DNA from: Bacteroidia bacterium | Lineage (GTDB): Bacteria > Bacteroidota > Bacteroidia > B-17B0 > Aurantibacillaceae | Direction of reading: 5' to 3' | Length of the DNA stretch: 64,000 nt | NCBI GenBank assembly: GCA_026003255.1 | Contig: BPGX01000002.1 | Span: 124,001-188,000 of the forward strand | Part shown: positions 55,001 to 63,242 of the stretch, piece by piece | Layout of the letters: each line of letters opens with the position of its first letter | Numbering within the stretch: the first letter of the stretch is position 1 | Made by a program: the position numbers and the translations under genes | The notes under the pieces: generated by a model | What the model saw: only the letters and a program-made list of their open reading frames with translations | What the model was told of the DNA's origin: nothing | The model's database searches: none

Positions 55001-55155
55001 TCAAAACCTTTTAAAGAATGTTCATTATCATTGAGTGTAACAGAAATGGTATAATTTACCTGTTGTTGAAAATATTCAGCAAGATCAGAATTGTTTTGTG
55101 AAAATGAGAGAAGAGATAATATCACTGATAGAAACAATCCCAACAATCTCATCAT
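52060..55155 (-). CDS. M1 family metallopeptidase, exported
   Basis: 1031 residues. A signal peptide (MMRLLGLFLSVILSLLSFSQ) precedes an M1-type N-terminal beta domain and the catalytic domain: GGGMEYPTITLI (exopeptidase motif, GxMEN variant) and the zinc site VHEVGHNWFYGILGTNERDF with Glu397 in DEGLNSFYE (HExxH-x18-E, His374, His378). The C-terminal 400 residues are beta-rich and could form a barrel or Ig-like region; there is no T9SS tail. Export to periplasm or outer membrane is likely. It lies 26 nt after the TlpA-like gene and 5 nt before gldC. Confidence 0.9.
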   Translation of the reverse strand: MMRLLGLFLSVILSLLSFSQNNSDLAEYFQQQVNYTISVTLNDNEHSLKGFEEIEYINNSPNSLHYIYFHLWPNAYKNNQTCLAKQFLQLGEKSFYFSKPEERGFIDSLNFLINGDPCQWKIDNDTIDIAIVYLNEPLLPHQSIKITTPFYVKIPDARFSRLGHSGNAYYITQWYPKPAVYDRYGWHPMPYLHNGEFYSEYGNFDVSITVPENYVVAAAGNRIADEKENQFIQRRVELTKRLIEKKDTTISNQFPESSKTYKTVRFVESNIHDFAWFADKRFLILNDEIQLFDSNKKVKTWLYFTPANLNLWKDALEYINEATLFYSYFVGDYPYNNVSAVDGSTAAGGGMEYPTITLINQSFSPKQLEETIVHEVGHNWFYGILGTNERDFPAMDEGLNSFYEMRYLSKKYPDFKLAEMIGLNNDKKDVLGINHLPQRKYYEWAYLILASHNADLPILQQSTKYTELNYAGIVYCKTAITTDYLKNFFGEELFDEAMSFYFKTFKFKHPYPQDLKILLDYFGGGDNIPLIENLTMTNKRIDYKISRIKKNQNNVYEITLKNKGQMTAPVVVQAIKDNKVVAEIWKNNIDKKETFSFPPLNADYFRIDYNEIMPELNRRNNTIRTKGLFKKIEPLQLNLGWKADNFYKTQLHFSPITGWNKNDGSMIGLAFYNYGLFPKKIEGFIAPMYAFNSKTLVGSGDIYLNLFPQKLFKILQLGIASKSYSYFYSNIRKSAEQYFKLEPYVNIQFQQKNPTNRKHHYLTLRSVLLSNRELQRPLLPSSHPTYNWMNEYTYTYDNTHIIQPHKLELKLQHNDFFLKTSLTFSGKLYTHPKRYWEYRIFAGKFFGGKEINKPLYGINLIPFTSHQELYLKSPYAFRPSGYSNTQDYLMDYYYLGRNEGDIFYRQQFVENEGNLKTWTALGYSIDWMSAINLYSPFFKGFRIFADLVVTRDYFPVYFPNYTNPAKTQAYYDAGIQYSLASFINIYFPILMSKELEDNLLLNGFDKWYHRIRFSINIHRFNPRFEATKKIE

Positions 55156-55181
55156 TTAAAAATATTTTTTGTTGGAATGTA

Positions 55182-56309
55182 TTATGAACCAAAAATTTCT
55201 TTTAGTTTGTTTTCAAGTTCTTCTCCTCTCAATCCTTTTGCAATAATTTTTCCATCTTTATCAATCAAAATAGTATAAGGAATGGCTTCTACATTGAAAG
55301 TTTGAACTACTTCACTGTTCCAGAATTTTAAGTCACTCACTTGTGGCCATGTAATGCCATCTTGCTTAATAGCATCTATCCAATTTTGCTTGTCTTTATC
55401 TAATGAAACGCCGAAAATTTCAAACCCTTTGTTCTTGTATTTTTTGTATAATCCTACAACAAAAGGCATATCGGCACGACAGGGCTTGCACCAACTTGCC
55501 CAGAAGTCAATTAAAACCACCTTACCTCTAAAAGAAGACAAACGAACTTCCTTTCCGGCAGGGTCAGGCAAAGCAATTTCAGGGCAGGGAGTACCGGGTG
55601 AAAGTGCCGAAGCACGTGCTACCATTTTGTGTAAGGCCTGAACCATTGGATGATTAGGATATTTCGTTGTTAATCCTTTGTCTAAAGCTTCATAAACATC
55701 GGTGTATTTTTGTGGGTCTAACATTTGTAAGGCAATAATGGAAGCAAACTTATCGCTGTAAGTTTTAACTTTGGTTGCTAATTCTGCAGACCAATTGTCT
55801 AAAATACCTTGATATACTTTATCAATGTCATTTTTTAATTGGTTAACTTTTACGGAGTCATTAGGATTTTTCATTAATTCTGTTTGAAATACTTGTTGCA
55901 AGGAATCAATTTGCTTTTTGTATTTTTTTCCGATTGTATTGTATTCGTTGAAGGCATCTGTTTCAGCAGAACCTGTGATTTTCGCATCCGCTAAATTTTT
56001 GGCGTCTGCCTGAAAGTTTACTTTATCTGTAGAATCAAGTACTAATATAGAAAAATTTTGCTGGTCAATGCGTACACGGTAAAAATTAAGTGTAGGTTTA
56101 AATTTTGTAAAAGCAAAATGCCCTTTTTCATCAATGATTGCGCTATCTACTGTAACCGCAGATTGAGAAGTTAATTGATCTAAATAAACAGTTTTACCGG
56201 CGCCGTCTTTGATTTCACCACTTAAAAAAGAAGAAGAGGTTTTTGAACTACAGGACAATAAAACTGCTCCTGAAACAAGAATGCTGGTTTGAAATAAAAA
56301 TGTTTTCAT
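55182..56309 (-). CDS. TlpA-like thiol-disulfide lipoprotein with DUF4369-type N-terminus
   Basis: 375 residues. A lipobox (LLSC, Cys20) marks a lipoprotein. Residues 28-120 resemble the DUF4369 domain that often precedes thioredoxin folds in Bacteroidota (GEIKDGAGKTVYLDQL, FYRVRIDQQNFSILVLD). The last 140 residues are a TlpA-type thioredoxin domain with WASWCKPCRADMPF (Cys274, Cys277) and EAIPYTILIDKDGKIIAKG (cis-Pro). Likely reduces or oxidises thiols at the outer face of a membrane. It heads the unit with the M1 peptidase and gldC genes. Confidence 0.92.
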   Translation of the reverse strand: MKTFLFQTSILVSGAVLLSCSSKTSSSFLSGEIKDGAGKTVYLDQLTSQSAVTVDSAIIDEKGHFAFTKFKPTLNFYRVRIDQQNFSILVLDSTDKVNFQADAKNLADAKITGSAETDAFNEYNTIGKKYKKQIDSLQQVFQTELMKNPNDSVKVNQLKNDIDKVYQGILDNWSAELATKVKTYSDKFASIIALQMLDPQKYTDVYEALDKGLTTKYPNHPMVQALHKMVARASALSPGTPCPEIALPDPAGKEVRLSSFRGKVVLIDFWASWCKPCRADMPFVVGLYKKYKNKGFEIFGVSLDKDKQNWIDAIKQDGITWPQVSDLKFWNSEVVQTFNVEAIPYTILIDKDGKIIAKGLRGEELENKLKEIFGS

Positions 56310-56322
56310 TTTCTTTTTGGCT

Positions 56323-56330
56323 CAAAGGTA
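56323..56330 (-). promoter_or_regulatory. Bacteroidota -7 promoter element TACCTTTG before the TlpA-like gene
   Basis: Exact TAnnTTTG match on the minus strand, 13 nt before the ATG at 56309. It probably drives the TlpA-M1-gldC unit. The rest of the gap to the patatin gene (56331-56445) shows nothing clear. Confidence 0.55.
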
Positions 56331-56445
56331 TGCAAAATACTTTCATATCAGGAAATTAATTACACTCTAATTATTATAATTTAACGAACTAAATTAAGAG
56401 AAAAATAATCTAACTCATAAATCTTATTTCAACACTTTTATGAAC

Positions 56446-57448
56446 TTAAAATGGAAAAACAATTGTATCTTCTTTTCCAATTTTTTCTAAATTAGATTTC
56501 AACCATAAATCGCAGGCCTTATAGCCGCGTTCTTTTAGTTTATTTAGAAAATTCCACGAAGTGTTGAATTTGCTGGATAGGTTTAAATCCTGTAAGTATT
56601 CATCTGCCAGAATTTGATGTAAAAAGACCTTTTTTAATTTACCATTGAGTGTTATGCCTTGTTCTAACAACTCATTTCTAAACTTAATCGCTTTTAATTC
56701 GTGCATAAGAGCTGAATTAAAACTAATTTCATTGATTCTATCTTTGATTTCTTCAATGGTAGAAGGTATTTTCTGAATATTGAAAGGATTGACCTGAACA
56801 ATGAGAATATCATTTGTTTCCGGCGTATTTTTAATTAAAGGGTCTAATGGGGGATTGCCCATGTAACCACCATCCCAATAGTATTCACCATCTATTTCTA
56901 CTGGCTTGAAAAGATAAGGCAAACAAGCAGATGCTAAGATACTTTTTACGGTCAATTCTTCTGCATTGAAAATTTTTGGCAAACCTGTTTTTACATTTGT
57001 AGCACATACAAATAACTTTTGGGGTTTTAATTTTTGTAATTCATCAAAATCAATAAGTGTTGTAAGTATTTTCTCTAGCGGATTATAGTTTAATGGATTG
57101 AACTGAGAAGGTGAAAAATTTTCTGTTATTAATTCAAATGCTCTGTAGAATGGTGAAAAACTCAAATTGCCTTGACTGGTAAAAGAATCAATAAGTGTAG
57201 GTTGTAACATAAACCATTGCCCAACAAGCGAAACTTTGTACCAGAATTTTACTAATAAATGTTTGGCTAAATTTCTGCCACCTTTATGAAGTCCATACAA
57301 TGTAAGTACCCGCGTTCATTGCACCAGCACTCGTTCCACATATTCCATCTATCTGAATATTTTCATCATCTAACAATCTATCAATAACTCCCCACGTAAA
57401 AGCCCCATGTGCGCCACCGCCTTGCAGGGCTAAGTCAATTTTTTTCAT
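56446..57448 (-). pseudogene. Patatin-like phospholipase gene with a single-base frameshift
   Basis: The gene begins with ATG at 57448 and codes MKKIDLALQGGGAHGAFTWG (oxyanion GGG motif) and GICGTSAGAMNA (nucleophile Ser in GTSAG). An extra G in the GGG at 57309-57311 then shifts the frame. From about 57307 the other frame continues as VLTLYGLHKGGRNLA and on to the stop at 56446, including YWDGGYMGNPPLDPLI (catalytic Asp in DGGYMGNPP). Removing one G restores a 333-residue RssA-like patatin, the usual size. The shift could be a real mutation, a phase-variable tract (though only three G) or an assembly error. Without it the gene would be intact. Confidence 0.85.
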
Positions 57449-57531
57449 GCTATCGTTTTTTTAGTATTTTACGAAAAATTTACTAAAAGGTTAGTAATCA
57501 TGCGATTTTCTTGAAGCAAAGGTTTACATTA

Positions 57532-57583
57532 CAAATTCGTATATTAGTGGTTTTTGTTAATATGCCACTAATTGCACAAATTG
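57532..57583. repeat. Intergenic palindrome between patatin and secA
   Basis: ATTAGTGG (57543-57550) and CCACTAAT (57565-57572) are a perfect 8-bp inverted repeat; flanking CAAATTCGTAT and TGCACAAATTG extend it to an imperfect 19-bp stem. TATGCCACTAATTGCAC resembles the palindrome at 41704-41720. It lies downstream of secA and upstream of the patatin gene on the same strand, so it may act as terminator or mRNA-end structure. Confidence 0.5.
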
Positions 57584-57634
57584 TATTCTGAGTTAAGGTT
57601 GCTTTGAAATTAATTCAAGTTAAAATAGTCAGTT

Positions 57635-60600
57635 CTACATCCCCGCGCCGTGGCATTTTTTATATTTTTTGCCGCTACCACATGGGCATGGGTCGTTGGG
57701 ACGAATTTTTTCACCAACTTTTATGGGCTGTTGTTTGGGCCTTTGTTGTGAAGTTTGAGAGTTTTCAAAATCGCTCCGGGATTCTATTAACCGTTCTTTT
57801 CTTTGAGGCATTGAGTTTTGTACAAATTGAACTTGTTTTACTTGTTGAGTTTGTTCTTCTACTGGCAAATGGGCTTTCATCAGGAATGAGACAATTTCTT
57901 TGTTGGTATTATCAATCATCTGTTTGAACAAGTTGAAGGACTCAATTTTATAAATGACCAGAGGGTCTTTTTGTTCATAAACAGCATTGTGAACCGATTG
58001 TTTTAAGTCGTCTAATTCTCTCAAATGTTCTTTCCACGCTTCGTCAATCATCGCTAATACGGCCATTTTTTCTAATGTTAATAACACTTCTTTTCCATGC
58101 GATTCAAAAGATTTTTTCAAGTTGGCTACTACGTGCAATGTCTTGATTTTGTCTGTAAATGGGAATAATATGTTTTCAAATTTATTATCCGGATTTAAAT
58201 ACACGTTTTGGATAAATGGAAATATCTGTTCTGCAATTTGATTTTTTTTCTGAATATATTGATTGAAAGTAGATTGAAATAATTTTTCAATGAGATCTTG
58301 TTGATTGATTCGTTCAAACTCTTGTTTGTTTACAGGTAATTCAGTGGCAAACAAACGAATATATTCAAGGTTTAGTTCTTCATAATTTTTATCCGGATGA
58401 TAAGTTGCTACAAGGTTTTCAATGGTATCGTAAAACATGTTAGCAATATCAATGCTGAGTTTATCGCCAAACAGAGCGTTTCTTCTGCGTGAATAGATGA
58501 CTTCTCTCTGGGCATTCATTACATCGTCGTATTCAATCAGACGTTTACGAATACCGAAGTTGTTTTCTTCCACTTTCTTTTGTGCCCTTTCAATAGATTT
58601 CGAAAGCATGGAATGTTGAATGGGTTCACCTTCTTCCAATCCGCCCATTCTGTCAATAAGAGCTGCTATACGTTCGCTTCCAAACAAACGCATTAAATCA
58701 TCTTCCAGCGATACAAAAAACTGAGAACTACCCGGGTCTCCCTGACGTCCGGCACGGCCACGAAGCTGTCTGTCTACTCGTCTGGACTCGTGTCTTTCAG
58801 TTCCAATGATGGCGAGTCCACCGGCTTCTTTTACACCCGGTCCGAGTTTAATGTCTGTACCACGGCCAGCCATATTGGTCGCAATGGTTACTGTTCCGGC
58901 TTTTCCTGCTTCTGCTACAATTTCTGCTTCTTTTTGATGGTGTTTGGCGTTTAATACATTGTGTTTAATGCCTCTTAATTTGAGCATTCTACTGAGAATC
59001 TCTGAATTTTCAACGGAGGTTGTCCCAACTAAAACTGGTCTTCCTTGTTGAACCAATTTTACAATTTCTTCAATAACGGCGTTGTATTTTTCACGCTTGG
59101 TGCGGTAAACCAAATCTTCATAATCTTTACGAATGACAGGACGGTGCGTAGGTATTACCATTACATCTAACTTGTAAATATCCCAGAATTCCTGTGCTTC
59201 GGTTTCAGCTGTACCGGTCATACCAGCCAGTTTATGATACATTCGGAAGTAATTTTGCAAAGTAATAGTAGCGTATGTTTGCGTGGCGGCTTCTACTTTT
59301 ACATTTTCTTTGGCTTCAATGGCTTGATGCAACCCATCGCTATACCTTCTGCCTTCCATGATACGACCGGTTTGCTCATCTACAATTTTTACCTGACCAT
59401 TATCAATCACATAATCTACATCTCTTTCAAAGAGCGTGTATGCTTTTAATAATTGATTTACAGTGTGAATGCGTTCACTTTTTAAACTAAAATCCTGAAG
59501 CAGTGCTTCTTTTTTCTGTGCTTTTTCTTTTGGAGAGGTATTCAGTTTCTCAATTTCGGCAATTTCTTCTCCCACATTGGGGATAACGAAAAATTTTGGG
59601 TCGTTCACCAAATTACTCAAGAAATCAATGCCCTTATCTGTAAGTTCAACATGATTGTTTTTTTCATCAATCACAAAAAATAATTCCTGGTCAATCTTAT
59701 GCATTTCCTTCATCTGGTCTTGCATGTAATAATTTTCGGTTTTTTGAAGTAGTGTCTTAACGCCCGGCTCACTTAAAAATTTAATGAGTGCAGAGTTTTT
59801 GGGTAATCCTCTGTATGCTCTTAATAAAGGTACGCCTGCTTCTTTTTCTTTGTTTTCGGCAAAGTATTTTTTTGCTTCTACCAGGCAAGTTTGAACATAT
59901 TGTTTTTGAGCATTAACCAGTTTTTCTACAAAAGGTTTGTATTCGTTGAATTCGTGTTTATCACCTTTTGGTGTGGGACCTGAGATGATGAGTGGTGTAC
60001 GGGCATCATCAATTAAAACAGAGTCCACTTCGTCTACAATGGCATAGTGATGGCCCCTTTGGACTAACTCATCGGGTGAAGAAACCATGTTGTCACGAAG
60101 ATAATCAAAACCGAATTCGTTATTTGTTCCGTAGGTAATGTCGCATAAATAAGCGTTTCTTCTTTCAATAGAATGTGGTTCGTAATTATCAATACAATCT
60201 ACGGTTAGTCCGTGAAACTGAAAGAGAGGTCCGTTCCATTGACAGTCACGGCGAGAAAGATAGTTATTGACGGTTACGAGGTGGACGCCTCTTCCGGCAA
60301 GAGCGTTCAAATAAATGGGTAAGGTTGAAACAAGTGTTTTACCTTCACCGGTAGCCATTTCGGCGATTTTCCCGCGATGTAATGCAATTCCACCGATTAA
60401 TTGAACATCGTAATGAATCATATTCCATTTGATGGGATGCCCCATTACGTTCCACGTGGTTTTCCATAAAGCTTTATTGCCGGCAATTTCCACAAAATCT
60501 TTTCCTTCGGCGGCTAATTTTTTATCCAATTCAGTAGCGGTAACTTCAATGGATTCGTTTTCAGTAAAGCGTCTGGCGGTTTCTTTCAATACTGCAAAGG

Positions 60601-60937
60601 CCTCGGGTAAAATTTCTTCCAGAACTTCTTCTATTTTTTCAACCGATTTTTTATCTAATTCTTCAATTTGTTTAAAGAGTTTTTCTTTTTCATTGACATC
60701 CATTTCAGGATTTTGGTCAATGTTAGTTTTGATGCTTTGAATTTGTTGTTGTTCTTCGGCAATGTAATTTTGAATTCTTTGTTTGAACTCTTGAGTTTTT
60801 TTTCTTAATTCATCATTGGATAAAGACGACAAGGAAGCGTATATGTGATTTATTTTTTCGACGATTGGTAAAATTTGTTCAATATCTTTTTCAGATTTGG
60901 TCTTAATCTTGAATAATTTCTTCAATACATTGAGCAT
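57635..60937 (-). CDS. secA: Preprotein translocase ATPase SecA
   Basis: SecA is the ATPase motor that pushes proteins through SecYEG. 1100 residues, longer than the 901 of E. coli, mainly through an insert in the preprotein-binding region (about residues 325-450), as usual in Bacteroidota. Walker A is MATGEGKTLVSTL; Walker B lies in VDEVDSVLIDDARTPLI; TNMAGRGTDIKL and ERHESRRVDRQLRGRAGRQGDPG are the second nucleotide domain. The C-terminus is a SEC-C zinc motif (NDPCPCGSGKKYKKCHG). It is divergent from yidC and has a promoter element 19 nt upstream. Confidence 0.97.
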   Translation of the reverse strand: MLNVLKKLFKIKTKSEKDIEQILPIVEKINHIYASLSSLSNDELRKKTQEFKQRIQNYIAEEQQQIQSIKTNIDQNPEMDVNEKEKLFKQIEELDKKSVEKIEEVLEEILPEAFAVLKETARRFTENESIEVTATELDKKLAAEGKDFVEIAGNKALWKTTWNVMGHPIKWNMIHYDVQLIGGIALHRGKIAEMATGEGKTLVSTLPIYLNALAGRGVHLVTVNNYLSRRDCQWNGPLFQFHGLTVDCIDNYEPHSIERRNAYLCDITYGTNNEFGFDYLRDNMVSSPDELVQRGHHYAIVDEVDSVLIDDARTPLIISGPTPKGDKHEFNEYKPFVEKLVNAQKQYVQTCLVEAKKYFAENKEKEAGVPLLRAYRGLPKNSALIKFLSEPGVKTLLQKTENYYMQDQMKEMHKIDQELFFVIDEKNNHVELTDKGIDFLSNLVNDPKFFVIPNVGEEIAEIEKLNTSPKEKAQKKEALLQDFSLKSERIHTVNQLLKAYTLFERDVDYVIDNGQVKIVDEQTGRIMEGRRYSDGLHQAIEAKENVKVEAATQTYATITLQNYFRMYHKLAGMTGTAETEAQEFWDIYKLDVMVIPTHRPVIRKDYEDLVYRTKREKYNAVIEEIVKLVQQGRPVLVGTTSVENSEILSRMLKLRGIKHNVLNAKHHQKEAEIVAEAGKAGTVTIATNMAGRGTDIKLGPGVKEAGGLAIIGTERHESRRVDRQLRGRAGRQGDPGSSQFFVSLEDDLMRLFGSERIAALIDRMGGLEEGEPIQHSMLSKSIERAQKKVEENNFGIRKRLIEYDDVMNAQREVIYSRRRNALFGDKLSIDIANMFYDTIENLVATYHPDKNYEELNLEYIRLFATELPVNKQEFERINQQDLIEKLFQSTFNQYIQKKNQIAEQIFPFIQNVYLNPDNKFENILFPFTDKIKTLHVVANLKKSFESHGKEVLLTLEKMAVLAMIDEAWKEHLRELDDLKQSVHNAVYEQKDPLVIYKIESFNLFKQMIDNTNKEIVSFLMKAHLPVEEQTQQVKQVQFVQNSMPQRKERLIESRSDFENSQTSQQRPKQQPIKVGEKIRPNDPCPCGSGKKYKKCHGAGM

Positions 60938-60956
60938 ATAAAAATTTTTGAATGGG

Positions 60957-60964
60957 CGAATTTA
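60957..60964 (-). promoter_or_regulatory. Probable -7 promoter element TAAATTCG before secA
   Basis: One mismatch from TAnnTTTG, on the minus strand, 19 nt before the secA ATG. An exact TATTTTTG at 60965-60972 lies directly upstream and is an alternative. Confidence 0.45.
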
Positions 60965-61092
60965 CAAAAATAATAAGGGAATATTAAGGAAAGAAATGTT
61001 ATATTGGGTTAAATTATGAAAGATGTAGTTGAATGAGTCATTCTACATTTTGTCGTAATCTGATAAAATTTGACTATGATTATTTTAAACCT

Positions 61093-61100
61093 TACCTTCG
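61093..61100 (+). promoter_or_regulatory. Probable -7 promoter element TACCTTCG before yidC
   Basis: One mismatch from TAnnTTTG, 20 nt before the GTG at 61121. It supports that start over the in-frame TTG at 61070, because a start at 61070 would lie before the promoter. Confidence 0.45.
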
Positions 61101-61120
61101 CTGCCCCTAAATTTAATATC

Positions 61121-63022
61121 GTGGATAGAAATTCAATTATTGGTATTACGCTTATAGCACTTATATTAGGCGTATGGGTGTATATGACTACGCCTACTCA
61201 GGAGGAGTTAGCAAGACAAAAAAGAATAAGGGATTCTATTGAATTAGCTGAAAAACAGAAAGTGCAAGCCGCAAACACCTTATCCCGTGATTCTTCTTAT
61301 GTATCTGCAAAGACAGATTCTCTAAAAAATAACACTGTTGTGAATGATAGTATTCTTTCACTTCAGATTCAATCTTTTTACAAAGATTTTTATCCTGCTA
61401 TAAAAGGTGAAGAAAAACTTTTTACACTTGAAAATGAAAAATTAAAAATTACTTTCACGAATAAAGGCGGGAAAATAAAACAAGTAGAACTTAAAGAGTA
61501 TCATCGTTATGGACAAGAAGAGTATTTAAAACTATTTGATGAAGATTCTACTTATTATACTTTGTTGTTAGATGTTTATGAAAAAAGCCGTGTATTTTCA
61601 ACGGATAGTTTTTATTTTGATGCACCTATTGTGGAGAAAAATAAAATTGTATTTCGCTTGAATACTACCAAAAGCGGAAAGTATCTGGATTTTATTTATA
61701 GTTTGAAGCAGAATGATTATCTTGTAAATTTTGATATTGAATTTCATAATTTGAACGATGTTATTTCTTCAAACATTGATGAATTGTTTTTTAGATGGGA
61801 ATGTTTAATGCCGTCGCAGGAAAAGCATATTGTGAAAGAAAAAGAAGTTGCTACCATTTATTATAAATACACAGAAGATAGCCCTGATTATATCAATCCA
61901 AGGAGTGATGATGAAAAAGAAATCAATGAAATGCCCATTAAATGGTTGTGTTTTAAACAGCAATTTTTTAATAGCACTATTATTGCAGATAAAGAATTTA
62001 TGAAAGATGGAAGTTTTATCAAATTGCGCACTAAAGAAGAAGACACAGCGATTGTAAAAGCAACTAAAGCAGAATTAGGTGTTCCTTATTCACATCAATC
62101 AAACGAAACATTTGGTATGCAGTTTTATTTTGGTCCGAATCATTACAATACTTTGAAGAAATATGAAGATTGGGAATTAGAAAAAATTATTCCTACGGGC
62201 TGGTGGGTGTTTCGTTATATCAATACCGGTTTAGTAATTCCGATTTTTAACTGGTTGAAAGGGACATTGAATTTTGGCATTATTTTGATTATTCTGAATA
62301 TCATTATCAAAATTATCCTTTTTCCTATTTTTTACAAGAATTATATGAGTGGTGCAAAGATGCGTGCTTTGAAGCCAGAGTTAGATAAAATTAATGAAAA
62401 GTATGGACCGAATGGCGACCCGGTGAAGAAGCAACAGGAGATAATGGCCTTGTATCAGCGGGCAAAAGCCAATCCAATGATGGGTTGTTTGTTATTATTG
62501 ATTCAATTTCCACTATTAATTGCATTATTTAATTTTGTTCCGGCGGCGATTGAATTGCGTCAGGAAGCGTTTTTATGGGCAGATGATTTGTCTACTTATG
62601 ACAGTATCTGGGATTTTGGGAAAATTCCAATTATCTATTCCATTTACGGAGATCATGTTTCTTTGTTTGCTTTGCTAATGTTTATCTCAACAATACTTTA
62701 TACTTGGATGAATAGTGAAATGCTTTCACCACAGCAAAATCAACAGGTTCCGGGTATGAAGTTTATGATGTATTTTATGCCGGTAATTTTTCTGGCCGTG
62801 ATGAATAATTATTCAGCAGGATTAAGTTGGTATTATTTTACAGCCAACATCTTGACATTTGGACAAACCTATTTGTTACGATATATTATTAAAGATGAAA
62901 AAGTGAGAGCCGAGATAGAAGCTAACCTTAAAAAACCTGTAAAAGTAAGTGGATTTCAAAAGCGTTTGCAAGAGATGATGAAACAACAACAACAGATGCA
63001 AAACGTTAAGAAAAAAAGATAA
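61121..63022 (+). CDS. yidC: Membrane protein insertase YidC
   Basis: YidC inserts and folds inner-membrane proteins, alone or with SecYEG. From the GTG at 61121 the product has 633 residues and starts VDRNSIIGITLIALILGVWVY, the usual Bacteroidota YidC start (MDRN.IIG). A long periplasmic beta-sandwich follows (about 90-350), then the core of five helices with GWWVFRYINTGLVIPIFNWL, MRALKPELDKINEKYG, MMGCLLLLIQFPLLIALFNF and MYFMPVIFLAVMNNYSAGLSWYYF. The C-terminus is basic and glutamine-rich. Confidence 0.96.
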   Translation: MDRNSIIGITLIALILGVWVYMTTPTQEELARQKRIRDSIELAEKQKVQAANTLSRDSSYVSAKTDSLKNNTVVNDSILSLQIQSFYKDFYPAIKGEEKLFTLENEKLKITFTNKGGKIKQVELKEYHRYGQEEYLKLFDEDSTYYTLLLDVYEKSRVFSTDSFYFDAPIVEKNKIVFRLNTTKSGKYLDFIYSLKQNDYLVNFDIEFHNLNDVISSNIDELFFRWECLMPSQEKHIVKEKEVATIYYKYTEDSPDYINPRSDDEKEINEMPIKWLCFKQQFFNSTIIADKEFMKDGSFIKLRTKEEDTAIVKATKAELGVPYSHQSNETFGMQFYFGPNHYNTLKKYEDWELEKIIPTGWWVFRYINTGLVIPIFNWLKGTLNFGIILIILNIIIKIILFPIFYKNYMSGAKMRALKPELDKINEKYGPNGDPVKKQQEIMALYQRAKANPMMGCLLLLIQFPLLIALFNFVPAAIELRQEAFLWADDLSTYDSIWDFGKIPIIYSIYGDHVSLFALLMFISTILYTWMNSEMLSPQQNQQVPGMKFMMYFMPVIFLAVMNNYSAGLSWYYFTANILTFGQTYLLRYIIKDEKVRAEIEANLKKPVKVSGFQKRLQEMMKQQQQMQNVKKKR

Positions 63023-63071
63023 TGGATTGTTTTAATTTTTATTGTAATTTTTTTTGAATAATCTTAAATAC

Positions 63072-63165
63072 AATAGAACTCAGATACCACAGATTGAAAA
63101 CAGATTCCCACAGGTTATTTTTTACAAGATTTTTATTCGTTGGCGTATTATTTGAAATCTTGTGA
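63072..63165 (+). repeat. Dispersed intergenic repeat, copy D
   Basis: AATAGAAC, CAGATACCACAGATTGAAAA, CAGATT, CCCACAGGTTATTTTTTAC, TTTTTATTCGTTGG, GTATTATTTGAA in the same order as copies A and C. The final promoter-like end has decayed. It sits between the convergent ends of yidC and the protease gene, so it cannot serve as a promoter for either. Confidence 0.7.
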
Positions 63166-63242
63166 ATAATATGAATTCTAAAAATTTAATTTAGCATTTT
63201 CTCAATATGCCAGAGAATCAACCTGTTTAATAAATACAATGG

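Noticed and set aside
57604..57927. 107-codon plus-strand frame opposite the secA 3' end
   Set aside because: It mirrors the SecA C-terminus, including the SEC-C zinc motif region, and has the composition of an antisense shadow.
61070..61120. TTG start of yidC at 61070
   Set aside because: The Bacteroidota YidC start (DRNSIIG) follows the GTG at 61121, which lies 20 nt after a promoter-like element inside the longer frame.
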